A DNA stretch of 64,000 nt, taken from assembly GCA_013365325.1 (NCBI GenBank), contig JABVXV010000254.1, positions 1 to 64,000 on the forward strand, given 5' to 3'. Numbering within the stretch: the first letter of the stretch is position 1; each line of letters opens with the position of its first letter. A model generated the notes under the pieces. It was given only the letters and a program-made list of their open reading frames with translations. It ran no database searches and was not told the origin of the DNA. This DNA is from Dipetalonema caudispina (lineage: Eukaryota > Nematoda > Chromadorea > Rhabditida > Onchocercidae). Of the stretch, positions 43,949 to 55,252 are shown piece after piece. The translations under genes and the position numbers were made by a program.

Positions 43949-46515
43949 TATACAGTATCTTCGGAAATATCAAACATTAATGCAGTTGAACTGTCGGTTA
44001 CGTAATTGCTGTTCATGGCATAGTCGTACTTGAAAAGGGTCTTCATTTCAGTCATTCAATCTTCTACCTTGTTTTATCCTTCATTTTGACTATCAGTGGA
44101 TGCATATCGTATTAGAAACGTTCATTTCGTCTTTTTTTTTACAAATGGTCTTTCTTTCAGTTTGTTTTTCAAATTATTTACTTGCTTAATCGACTAATAG
44201 AAAAAAGATTACCAAATGATAGTATAAAGAAAATTGTTGTGTAAAATATCCTTCTCGATGATTAGGTAAATGTATTATTGATGATAGTTCTCGCTGTGCT
44301 CACCTTGGAGCAATGACAAAAACTTGTATCATTTTGCATTGGATGGTATATGATTTTGATCGTACAATTAGTCCATATTTACTGAGCAGTGTTTACTCTG
44401 TTCTATGTTTTATCTAGTTAGAAAATTATTCAGTTGTGTAAAACTCATTTATGTTCAAAAAATTGTAAGCATAAATAACATTTTTATTGTGAAATGCAGT
44501 TTCAATTGGAACTTAACTTGTCTAGATTGATTTATTTCATTTGGAATAAAAATTCTAAATACAGTAGTGTAACTTGCATAGAAAGCTTTACAGACATCAA
44601 TAAATGGGAAACAATGAATTCGTTCTAGCTTTTTTTTTTAATGCAAATACTCTTCGTTTTAAGATTTGTCTTATGATCCCTCAATCCATCAAAAAAAAGT
44701 TCAGAAAAACTAATTTAAAGTTACAAGTTTGTTTGTAGGCAATGGTTATACTTTTTTGTACCCTAATAAGATTTATCAACAAGAAATATATAGCTATGAG
44801 GAAATTTTCATTTTATCTTCTTTTGATTTGCAAATTGTCATTTGGGATCTTTTATAAGAAGAATTTTTGACTTTTATCGGCATTTCATTCGTTCAGAATG
44901 AGTTGAATCAACGAAGCAATAAAACTTGATGAAAGTAATTATTCGTGATCATGGTTATTTTGTATACTGTATGATTTTAACTGCTAGGAATTTTCTTTTT
45001 TTTTTTTCTCTCTCTCAAAAGTAAATATGATTAAATATAACAGCCATAAATAAAGATTTTATCTGATAGTGAATGTGTTAGATTGGCATAACATCCTATA
45101 ATATTTGTATATTACATTATGGGTAAATTTCATTAATCGATATTAATATCATTTAGAATATTCTGATAGGAAGATTTTGCTGATAGCATGATTGAATCTC
45201 TTCAGTTTTTTTTTTTTTTTTTTTTTTCAGATAATTATTTTCATATTACAGTATGCTCGTTATGATTCATTGTTGCTGTTTCATTGTATTACAAAAAGAG
45301 TTATAAAAAGAATTGATTAATGTATTGAACTAAAATCAAATACGAAAATATTCGAACTGTGTAAATAAAGTATGAAGAAGTCAACTTAGTTTTTATTTTT
45401 AAGAATGTATCATCTCTGTTCGCGAAATGAAATTGTCAGAAGGTTGTCATTTTCATTGAGCGTAATGATATTTTTTTTTTTTTTTTTCTTCGCTTAATTG
45501 AAGGAAAAGGACGTTGTCATCGATTGTCACGATACCCTTTTTATTTTTTCTTAAAATTGTTCCTTTCAAATGATGAATGTAGTTGAACGACTGAAGTGAA
45601 ACATTTTGGAAACAGTAGACGAAGTACATTTGCCGCGGTATTTTCAATCTAACTAATCCGTAAAATAAATTGTGGCGAATTATTTGATTGAAAAAAAATA
45701 TGTAAAAAAAAAAAAAAAAAAACGTAAACTGAAATAACACTCATCGCTGATTACGAATGAAACGAATCATTGATACAAGAAAGTTGTAAAGAAAGGAGAC
45801 CGTAGAAAAAAAATCATCGGAAATATGAAATGGATAGAAGAGATAAAGTTGATAAACATCTGAACTACTTTTTCTTCATTTCAAAATAAAACAGATGTAA
45901 CTTTTGGTTGAACTATTTAGTTGTCGATGCAATCGAGTATTCTAGAAAAGTGGTATGGATATCAGTTTAATAAATTTTTGTTTGAATTATTTCAACTTTG
46001 GTCATCTGCTGATAGTTTGAAAATTTATCTCTTCTTTAAATATACCTATAAATATGATAGTTTATTTTTGTAGCTGTTGCTAACTTTCAGATAGCATCTA
46101 TTTAGATCATCTTTATACCTTTGATTCGAAATGCTTAATTTTCCATTTATATTCAACGAAAATAATTATTGGATTAGTAATATCGTATTATATGATTGTT
46201 TATTAGATCATTTTGTGGCTTTTTTTTTTTGAATTGAAGCATTGAATAAAGAAGAAAAAAAAATGAAATAGTTATATGTTTAGATGAAATAGTTGTATGT
46301 TTAAAAATTAATTTTTATTCGTAGAAAAGTCACATTTTTCATCAAATGTTACAAAATTGTCCGTTGAAGGATGTCAAATTTCAAGTTCATTTTCAATCGT
46401 TAATAAAGGCAACTGTTGTTGTCAAGTCATAATGAAACAGCACTTTAACATAATTTGATCTTTGAAACTATTATTGAGAGGAATTTTTCGTTTTTATCCA
46501 ACAAATACTAAATAT
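43949..46515. other. AT-rich spacer
   Basis: No supported gene. It holds long T runs (about 45207-45228 and 45470-45487), an A run near 45704-45722, a tandem 21-base duplication (46263-46304) and a possible alternative terminal exon of the HACD3-like gene at 44265-44416. A 63-codon minus-strand frame at 43864-44055 overlaps the 3' end and is taken as chance. Confidence 0.5.
46263..46304. repeat. Tandem 21-base duplication
   Basis: Two adjacent 21-base copies (ATGAAATAGTTATATGTTTA type) differ at an A/G in the middle and at the last base. They lie in noncoding DNA between the HACD3-like gene and the membrane-protein gene. Confidence 0.85.
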
Positions 46516-46521
46516 TTTATT
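46516..46521 (-). terminator. Poly(A) signal of the membrane-protein gene
   Basis: AATAAA on the minus strand about 70 bases after the stop at 46591. Confidence 0.5.
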
Positions 46522-46590
46522 TGCTAATCCGGAAAAAAATGAGTAATATAGGGCAGACTTGAAGTATTCAAAATAAATAAAACAAATTAT

Positions 46591-47776
46591 TCATCCAAAT
46601 TTTACTTTCTTCAAACCAATCATATATTTTCTCCATCGTATTGATACAACCAATGCGAATATATAAATGATCATAATTAAACTATTTGATACTATAGTTA
46701 GAAATAAATCAGATACTGTAATTAATTCATAGCAATTTTAAAATAAGGGAAATTTTGAAAAAAAAAAAAAGAAAGTTTTAGTCTGGAAGAATTATTTCAA
46801 TAACAATCTGAAATTTAAGTGTTGGTTTTCAAATTAAAAAATTTTACAATTGCATCATAAAATGTCTGTCAAATAACACTTACATTCACCACCATCACGA
46901 AACCAGACATAAAGGCGGAACAAAAATAGAAGAATGGATAATCCGGTAACAAATGCCTGAATTCAAGAAAAATTCGTGATAATCTGTTTTTTTAGCTTTC
47001 CCATTCTCGTGATCAAAAATCTCCACTTAATGATGGTCTTAATTTTGTTCTTTTCCATGTCATTGAAAATTAACGTTTTGTGGACTAATTATGGATTACT
47101 AAGAGTTTAAGTTGAGAAGAAATCCATTTATTTCATCCTCTTCGACTGGAATTAATTAACTGTTACGGAAGATTTTCTTATTTTGATATGTTTACTAAAT
47201 CGAAATTTAAATGCAGTGTAATTTCAGGTTCAATTACGGAATATAGCATGAAGTTTCTGTTCCTTCTGCACGTTCTGGTATCATTGAAGGAAACGTTTTA
47301 CGTATACTATCTGAAGTATTTCTATTATACTTCATAGCACGCAAGAATTATCCTTCAGCATAAAATGCATTTCTACAACATTTGATGAGTGTATCTGATT
47401 AATTCATTGATAATGGAAACTGAACGGAAGCATTGTTATGGTTGAGAGAAGTTAAATTAGAAAGAAAATTGTGTTTTTGAAATTGAATGCTATTAAATGA
47501 AAAATCATACTGTCTAATTGGTGGATAATTTTTTAACTTCAATTCCAAAATAACTAATTATTATTTCGATAAATCTTACAATTAAAATTATAAATGGTAT
47601 TATAAGAAGCGCCCATTGTTTTATCATAGCAAAAATTGTCGAAATTTCCACCACAACCAAAATGATAATATATATCAAATTTGGTATAGCATTAATTGTG
47701 AAACCATAAGCGGTATATGTCGCAATGAACATTATGGAAAGTGCCAAAATATATAAAAATTGTACTGCATACATTG
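46591..47776 (-). CDS. Small multi-pass membrane protein, unknown family
   Basis: Three exons join in phase: 47776-47538, 46956-46884 and 46691-46591 (about 136 aa if the ATG at 47774 is the start). The protein is very hydrophobic with four or five predicted membrane spans (FLYILALSIMFIATYTAYGF, LIYIIILVVVEISTIFAMI, ALLIIPFIILIVRFIEIII, GLSILLFLFRLYVWF, LIMIIYIFALVVSI) and a basic C-terminal tail (RWRKYMIGLKKVKFG). An acceptor (tttgagacag) ends two bases before the ATG, so this is either a spliced-leader site directly before the start or an internal exon. The exon-like stretch at 48348-48392 does not join in phase. Small nematode-specific four-span families have this architecture, but I cannot assign one. 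Confidence 0.6.
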
Positions 47777-50196
47777 CTGTCTCAAAGAGGAAGAGAAAGA
47801 TATATGTATTTATTTTGTTTTACTGAAACTTGAATGGTAAAGAGGTAATTAAAGAGGCTAATTATTATCAGGAAAAGTTCTTAGTCCAGTGGTAAGAGTA
47901 CTAATTTAGCTCTAGTAATGATACAATTTGCTTTATGATAACGATAATTTTCTGTCTGAAATTTTAATTAGGAAATTTTATTTATAATTTCTTAATTTGC
48001 TCAGTATTTTTGCTTACAAAAAAAATGAATGAACCCGTAAGCAAATTTAAGGATTAAACAGAATGTAAAATTCCGGAATTTGATTATTGATGAACAGACA
48101 TTTGGTAACGATGACAAATGTCGAAATGAATGATTTAAAAAATTTAATTCAGATATAGTGCAAAATAAGTTTTTTCGCTGTAATTCTATTGTAACAAAAC
48201 ATTTCGATACAATACTATTTGCAATATTAATTTTTCCATGGAAGTTTCCCAATTCAGTCATTTCAAATTCATTTTTTTTTAAATGAAATATAAAATGGAA
48301 AATATTCATACAGTGATACGACAGCATAAGCATTTTTCATATCGAACCTTTTTAGCAACCAAAAGATAACCACCTGTGGATAAATTGGAACCCTATAAGA
48401 GTAAATTATAATAACTTCGAAATAATATATTATGTAAACTAGCTATTTATGTTTATTCTTCCGTCTAAATATTTCAAACTAATGAATTAAACCATTTTAA
48501 GCTTGCAAAATCGATGATCTGTCTCAGAGAGTAAAAGATGAGCGACTGATCAATTCCAATTCTTTCACAAACAATGGATAAGGTAAGAAATAAATTTATG
48601 TTTGTACTATAAGTTTTTCTTTTTTTCTAGGCAACATAAAAAATTACTTCAACTGAAAGTAATATATCTTTGAATTAATTTAAAAAAAAAAAAAAACACA
48701 AATCACAATTGCAAAAAAATTCCTCTTTAATTCCTCTAGTTGGAACATATTGCTTGTCTTATTAAAAACTGATAGATATCGGTTTCAACAAGAATAAAAA
48801 AAGTGATAACTTGGCCAATTTGCAAGAAGATATCATGTTTGTTCACGGAAATGACAAATAGGTTTTAAAGTCAAGCCAGGGCAATTGGCTTAAAGTGCGC
48901 ATGAATTTATATTCTACTGATACCGAGAATCCATCAAACTAAAATATACAAATCCTGAATCTAATTAACACTACTAAAATATAGTTATTCACAGTAGTGG
49001 AAAATTTATCAGTAGTGAGAAGAACAAAATTGGTGTATCAAAAGTAATTTAGCTAAGAAATTTTTAATCTTTATTACTTCCTTTTAAAATTTTCAACTAT
49101 CATTCGCCTTTTCATAAGTGTTAGAATTGAATAAAAAAAAGTGGAAAAAGCAAAAATATGACAGTAAGCTTGAAATTAACCGATTAATAGAGTTTAATTA
49201 ACAATCAGTGATCGTTTTCGCATAATGTAGGTATTGTGTTTCAGAAGAATCAAACTTCGTAATTATTCGATATATAAATAATTAATTAATTAACCATCTG
49301 TAGTCTCTATCACTACAATTAAATGAAAAGATCATTATGTTAGATTTATGAAACCATATTTTCAAAATATTTTAATACATCTATAACAATAAAGAAGAAA
49401 TATTGTGAATGGTTTTTTTTTTTATTTTTTTTCTCCATTTTTTTTTTTTTTTTCTCTTGTCCTTATAGCAGCTGATTATATACAAAATAGGGATCGTCAG
49501 GAATCAATGGTACCACCTCTTCTCCCGCTCTTTCATTTACTTGTAAATGAAAAGTATTAGCAAACCAGTTTGAAATAGGGCAATAATCAGCTTTCATTTT
49601 AACAAATGTTGGGACAAGGAAGGAAAAAGGTAAGGAAAAGGAAGAGAAGATAGCAACAGGTAAACGTTGATTTAAAATTTTTTTTTGAAATAGAATTGAG
49701 TAATAAGTAGGAAGTACTGCTATAACCAGTCATAATTAATTATTCTTCTGAAATTTTTTTTTTTTTTTTTTTTTGCTCTTTATTTCTTAACATTTGTGAT
49801 GTTGCTTCGTTAATGGTGTAGTTAGTTTTCAGAGAAGCATTCCTCTTTTTGTAACTTTTAATCAAAGAAGAAAAAAAAAAGTATCGTATTCTATTATAAA
49901 TATCGATGTATAGTTGTTAAAAAAATTAATTTTAAATTAAAAAAATATATTTGGATAAAGTTTATTTAATTGTTATTTATATATAAAATAGCTTTTAAGT
50001 TACACTATCATTAAGAAATAGATTGTGCTTTCGTTCTAATTATTCCGTTGATTTTCTTTTAAGATATGTTTTAACGCGTTTGATTTGCATAAAATATGAC
50101 AATCAATTCAAATTTTTCTTAATAACTACAACAATTTCATATTCTTTTTGAGTAAGTTTAAATTTCCAGAATAAAACAAAATTAAATCGACACAGC
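47777..50196. other. AT-rich spacer between divergent genes
   Basis: Upstream region shared by the minus-strand membrane-protein gene and the plus-strand aquaglyceroporin. It contains T runs (about 49413-49455 and 49756-49774), an A run near 48681-48694, and an exon-like stretch at 48348-48392 (minus). No promoter motif was identified. Confidence 0.5.
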
Positions 50197-50220
50197 TTCA
50201 GAATTTGAGCAATAATCAGG

Positions 50221-53200
50221 ATGGATAATGTTGCCATAGTACGAAATAAGCTGCGACTTCGTAATGATCTTATGCGATGTCTTCTATCCGAATTCACTAG
50301 TACTGCTCTCCTTTTGGTAAAATTTTCCATTATTTACATAAATTTTTTTACAAATAGTGCAAAAAAAAAAAAGAAAAAATATCGTACTCTTATGGAATGT
50401 GAATTCTCAATTACTGCATTAACATTCTACTAATGCAATCATGATCAAATGGATCAATAATCTGTTCAAATTAATCAGTGCGTGAAATTCGACAAACTAC
50501 AACTTCAAATCTCTTTGCTATTCTAATTTTTCAATATAAATTTAAATATTACGTCTAAAAACTGTTATGATTGGAAATTAAGTCAAATTCTAAATGAAAT
50601 AAGATTCCTTTTAAAGAGTCGTCTATATTTGGATGATAGAGTTTTTAAGATATGGAAAATTTATTTCTATCGTTTTCTCGCAAATGGAATATTTTACTTA
50701 ATTACAACATTTTCATTTTATTTTCTAGGAACTAAATTTTCTTATAGAAATGAGATTTTATTTATTATTAAGTTTGATTTTCTCTCTTTTTTTTGCATTT
50801 AGAAAATTGTTTTGTGTAGCAATAAGATCAAAAATCCACGAAGAATATTCCAATAGCTTATTTCACATATTGCATAAGGTATAATCATCAGAACAGGATG
50901 AGTTAGATGATGCCAAATAGATAATGATACTGTACGACGAATGACGTAGAGGAAAAAGCGATTTTCTTCAGTTCCTGCAAGATTTATGCCTAAACTTTCA
51001 AACAGTTTTTTAGTTTATTTCATTTAAAATTTCATACAAAAATGGAATTTTTCACTGTTAAATATATCACAATGAAAACGGTTTTAGTTTATTGGTACTT
51101 CGACGAATGCAGTCAACCTACTTGGAGGTAATGATTGCAAAATTTGTGTGGTCCTTGGATGGGCTTTAGCGCTAGGTCTTGGTGCTTTTGCAGCTGGTCG
51201 TTTATCTGGTATATTTTCAAAAATATTAATCTTTCATACAATTTTCAATTTAAATATTCGAATTGTAAGATGTAAAATTTCGGAGTTAACAATTTTTCAA
51301 CAATTTAAACTGCAACACTTGATGTCTTTTCGTTAATGCATCATTTCGATTCTAAAAATAATAATCTAAGATACTAGACATGAAATCATTTCGTTGATTT
51401 ATTTGCTTATTAAAGAATCGTTGATTTTGATTACTTAGTTTTAATCTATCCTCAGACTACATTCTCGATAATCACTCATTTTTTCAGTAGCTGTATCGAA
51501 TTGTTTAACTAAACATCATGAATTGAATAATGATTATTCTCTGGTTGCTTAATGATTATTTTTAATTAAACACAGTATTTTCTTGCTATTATCGCTTAAA
51601 ATAATACTCCACCACGAAATCATTTGATATATTAATTATGCTGAATTTGCAGGAGGGCATATGAATCCGGCCATATCATTTGCATTTTATCTTTGTGGTA
51701 GTATATCAGCATATAGATTCATAATGTATTCAATTGCACAATTATCTGGTGCTTTTGTGGGCAGTCTGATCACTTTCTTCCTCTATTACGGTTAACACTT
51801 TTACCGATAATGAAGAAATGAATTAATTCACTTCTACAGTTATAACATTACGAAAATTCCGCATCGATAGTGGAGATGTGCACCAAGTTAGACAATGGCT
51901 AATACTAATAGCTTAAAAAATTTATAACAATTTTCACAAAGCTTATATTGATTCATTCAAATGATCGGCTGATAATATTAGGCGAATTTCAAGGATCACT
52001 TTGATCATCTAATTTCCTTAACAAAAGCAAACTAAAGGAAGTTTCTAGTGATAATTGATGATAATAACAGTGCACAACTTCTAATATCACAATAAGATGA
52101 TAATAAACTTTCTGTTTTATTTTAGAAATTATCAATTTTCCCTTTTAGCATAATATTTACGAATGTTCGTACACTTACCTATTATTGTCTATAGTTATTG
52201 GTTTTTTTTTTTTTGTAGATGGAATTAATCATTTTGATGGTGGTAATCGGCAAACTATTGGACCAAAAGCAACGATTGGAATATTCGTTCCTTGGCCACA
52301 AGATTATTTAAGCATTCCTGGCTGTATCTTCGATCAAGTTTCTTTTCGACTCTTTATTATTATATTCTTTCAAGTTGGATAAGATAATCAAATTATGAAG
52401 TGTCAAAAATTCATGCCTACCTTCCAATGTTCACTATCACGAAGCGGTGAATGTAGCAAATGTTATCATTGCGAGTATAAATTAAGACTGTACTTGATAA
52501 CTTTGTTCTATCAAGTACTGAATATATTTGTGCTCTATTTTAAAAAATACAAAGGTTGTTTTATAAATTTTGAGGTAGAATTTAAGAAATTCCACCATAC
52601 TACAATATATGATTTAACAAATTTCAGTTCGTCGGTACAGCACTTCTCTCTTTCTGTATAATGATGTTAGTTGATCCACGAAACAAAATTCCACCAGCAG
52701 GACAACCGGTAGTTCTCATTTTTACCATCATCGTAATCGGTGTATGTGTTTCTGCAAATGCAGGTGGTGAGATTAATCCGGCAAGAGATCTTGGACCAAA
52801 GCTTTTGGCTCTCAGCGTTGGTTATGGTTGGGAAGTTTTCAGGTCTTTTTCATAATTTTTTTTCTTTTTTTTTTACCAATTTGTGGAAAATTGTTGCAAA
52901 TTGCTTGAGTAAAAATGGCAAGGTTTGGTTAACATATCCAATGGTACTTAATAGTGATTTGAGAAAAATAGTTTAAGATTTAGGAGGATTCAATGATACT
53001 ATAATCTACGGGTAACAACGAAAAATGCTTTAAGTCGGAATACTTAATTCTAACCCATTTCAGTTATCGAAACTATAAATGGTTTGCGATACCAATCTTT
53101 GTCCCATTTGCTGGTGCAGCATTTGGTGCTTGGTTCTATCATTTAGCAATTGGTATCTTTTTTATTCATTCATGAATTTTTTTTTTTTTTTTTGTTTAAA

Positions 53201-53783
53201 TTATATGATTTATTTCTGATGTAAGTATCAAACTGTGATCTCGAAATGTTAACTGTTGAAGCGGAAATATCTTAATGTTACAAGTAATGGTTAATCAAGT
53301 TAAAAAATTATCCTTAAACTTTGAAATAGTTTCACAAATTTGTTTGAAATGAGCGATTACGAGATCGTTACGTTACGTTTATGAATAATTTTCATGATAG
53401 CATATGACGTAATTGAGGGTCAAGGACGCTATAACTCAGGCATGGCAGAATACTTTTGAAATTGTTATTTACATTATTACTGTTTTATCCAAATTCGAGA
53501 AACATATCACCATAACGACAATGACTCATTAACCTATTCGAATATCTGAATTTGTTGCATAATCTGAAATTATTGACCAGTGGTCAATACTAGTAATTAT
53601 TAATTCCGTTGATGAGACTGTTTTATGTACAAAGTTAAAATTTTCATAAACATTTATGTATAATTAATTACAGGAATTCATATTAGCGACGATAAAGATC
53701 ATTGCAAAGTGGATGATCGAATGGAAATGAATGAAGTGAGTAGAATAACGATAGGTAAATCAAGGATAGCGATTGCAAAGTAA
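50221..53783 (+). CDS. Aquaglyceroporin (MIP family channel)
   Basis: Passive channel for water and small solutes such as glycerol in the plasma membrane. Exons in phase: 50221-50316, 51088-51208, 51653-51790, 52219-52337, 52628-52842, 53064-53152, 53674-53783 (295 aa, normal for the group). Both pore loops are complete: GGHMNPAISFAF (NPA about residues 77-79) and GGEINPARDLGPK (NPA about 208-210). The Asp two residues after the second NPA marks the glycerol-conducting subgroup rather than strict water channels. The loop between halves is long (DGINHFDGGNRQTIGPKATI, FVPWPQDYLSIPG), as in GlpF-like proteins. The last exon contains a consensus donor after MEMNE (gtgagt at 53736) that, if used, would replace the final 15 residues. 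An AG ends one base before the ATG (aataatcag|G), a possible spliced-leader site. Confidence 0.95.
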
Positions 53784-54509
53784 TAATATTCATTTGATTT
53801 TGCATACTGAAATTAAATTTAACGTAGCGCATTTTCATCTATTTTCACTTTCACGATTAAAATGTTTGTAATTACTGCAAAATAGAAGATGAAAATGTAT
53901 GATAACAAATTTGATCAAATCATTTTGAGCTATCGCAATGAAACAGTCCAATTTTTTACTCTTCCGTAATTGGTGTCAATTTCATTACTTAATGCTACCT
54001 ATAGATAATTTCATTTATCTAATGCAAATAAATAATTGAAATTAATAAGTGGAAATGATATGTCTTTTAACGCAACAAAAATGATATTTCTGCTCAACGA
54101 TGGTTTATTTGTCGTTTCCAATAGAAGTTTATAATAATTGTTCGGTACATTAGATAATAATAAAAAAGTAAAATTCATAGAATAACTCACACTGTCAATT
54201 GTGCTTTCTTCATTTTACCTTTTCCAAACAGATTAAATTATCTTGTTCAAACCCATTCTGAATCTTTGGGAGTAAAGTTTGTTCTTAATGATTTCCATTT
54301 ATTTTGGATATTTTAAATGACTTATGTACTCATTCCAGAGAACGATAATAATAGTATATTTGATATTTAGTCGTGGCAGAATTGTTACATTCAAAATTAT
54401 GATTCTTTAAACAGTACATCATTCAATTAAGCTGCTAAAATTTTAAGGAAAGTATCCGTTAACGATTTAAAATTTCAGTTATAAGCAATTATTCAATAAA
54501 TGAGTGTAG
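53784..54509. other. Convergent 3' region of aquaglyceroporin and six-Cys protein
   Basis: No coding sequence was seen. Candidate poly(A) signals are AATAAA at 54027-54032 on the plus strand for the channel gene, and AATAAA at 54298-54303 on the minus strand for the secreted-protein gene. Both lie within about 250 bases of their stops, so the two transcripts can end without overlapping. Confidence 0.5.
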
Positions 54510-55252
54510 TTATTGAATGTATTCACATGTTGCTGATTGAATAATTTCCGTTTTACTATTCTTCGTTAAAGTCCATTCAGAATTTTGATTGCAAGTAATT
54601 AAATCAATTACTTTTCGGGTATATTTGACAGGAGCAGTAATTCCAAGACTTGCACCAGTTGGATCATACCACTGTAAATAACTTAATAATTATCACAATT
54701 TATTCTTCCAGTTTGCATGTATACAATAATAAATTTGCTTACCTCCAGCAAAATCTCTTTTGCTTTGGGATTCGAGCATTGCAGTGCTGCAAATTTGCAT
54801 CCATCATTATTTATTCCATATGATACCATTATTTTTTCCACTGATGTATAGGAAGTGTTTCGCCTTTTTAAATTTGTTTCAAAGGATTTACAACTCCAAC
54901 ATGCTGTAAAATACTGTTGCAGAAAGTAGAGCAGATTAGTTTTTTGTATTGAGAAGAATTGATGAAATGTAAAGATGGCAATTTGAACCACAGCAAATCA
55001 TTCTGTAATACTTGCTTTTTAGGTACAATAAAACATTCCGTAGTAAATATGATAAGAAGCTGAGAAAATAATCCAATTAGTAAATTACCAATAAAATGAC
55101 TGATTGATTAATAATTACTATTTAGGAAAGACATAAATAGATTGAAAATACCGAAATTGAAACTTACCTGTATATTCTGATACAAGTGGTCCACAAGCAT
55201 ACAAATTTACAATACAGATGATGGAAAATATTGGAATGATTTTTGCATTCAT
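54510..55252 (-). CDS. Small secreted six-cysteine protein, C6/DUF281-like
   Basis: Three exons in phase: 55252-55168, 54903-54743 and 54671-54510 (135 aa). The N-terminus is a clear signal peptide (MNAKIIPIFSIICIVNLYAC). The mature part has six cysteines outside the leader: CWSC, NDGC, LQC, ITC and ATC. Spacing and the Trp before the last Cys (SEWTLTKNSKTEII) fit the nematode C6 domain (Pfam C6, formerly DUF281), a family of unknown function common in secreted nematode proteins. The family assignment is from memory of its pattern and moderate. The gene converges on the aquaglyceroporin. No spliced-leader acceptor was proved upstream. Confidence 0.75.
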
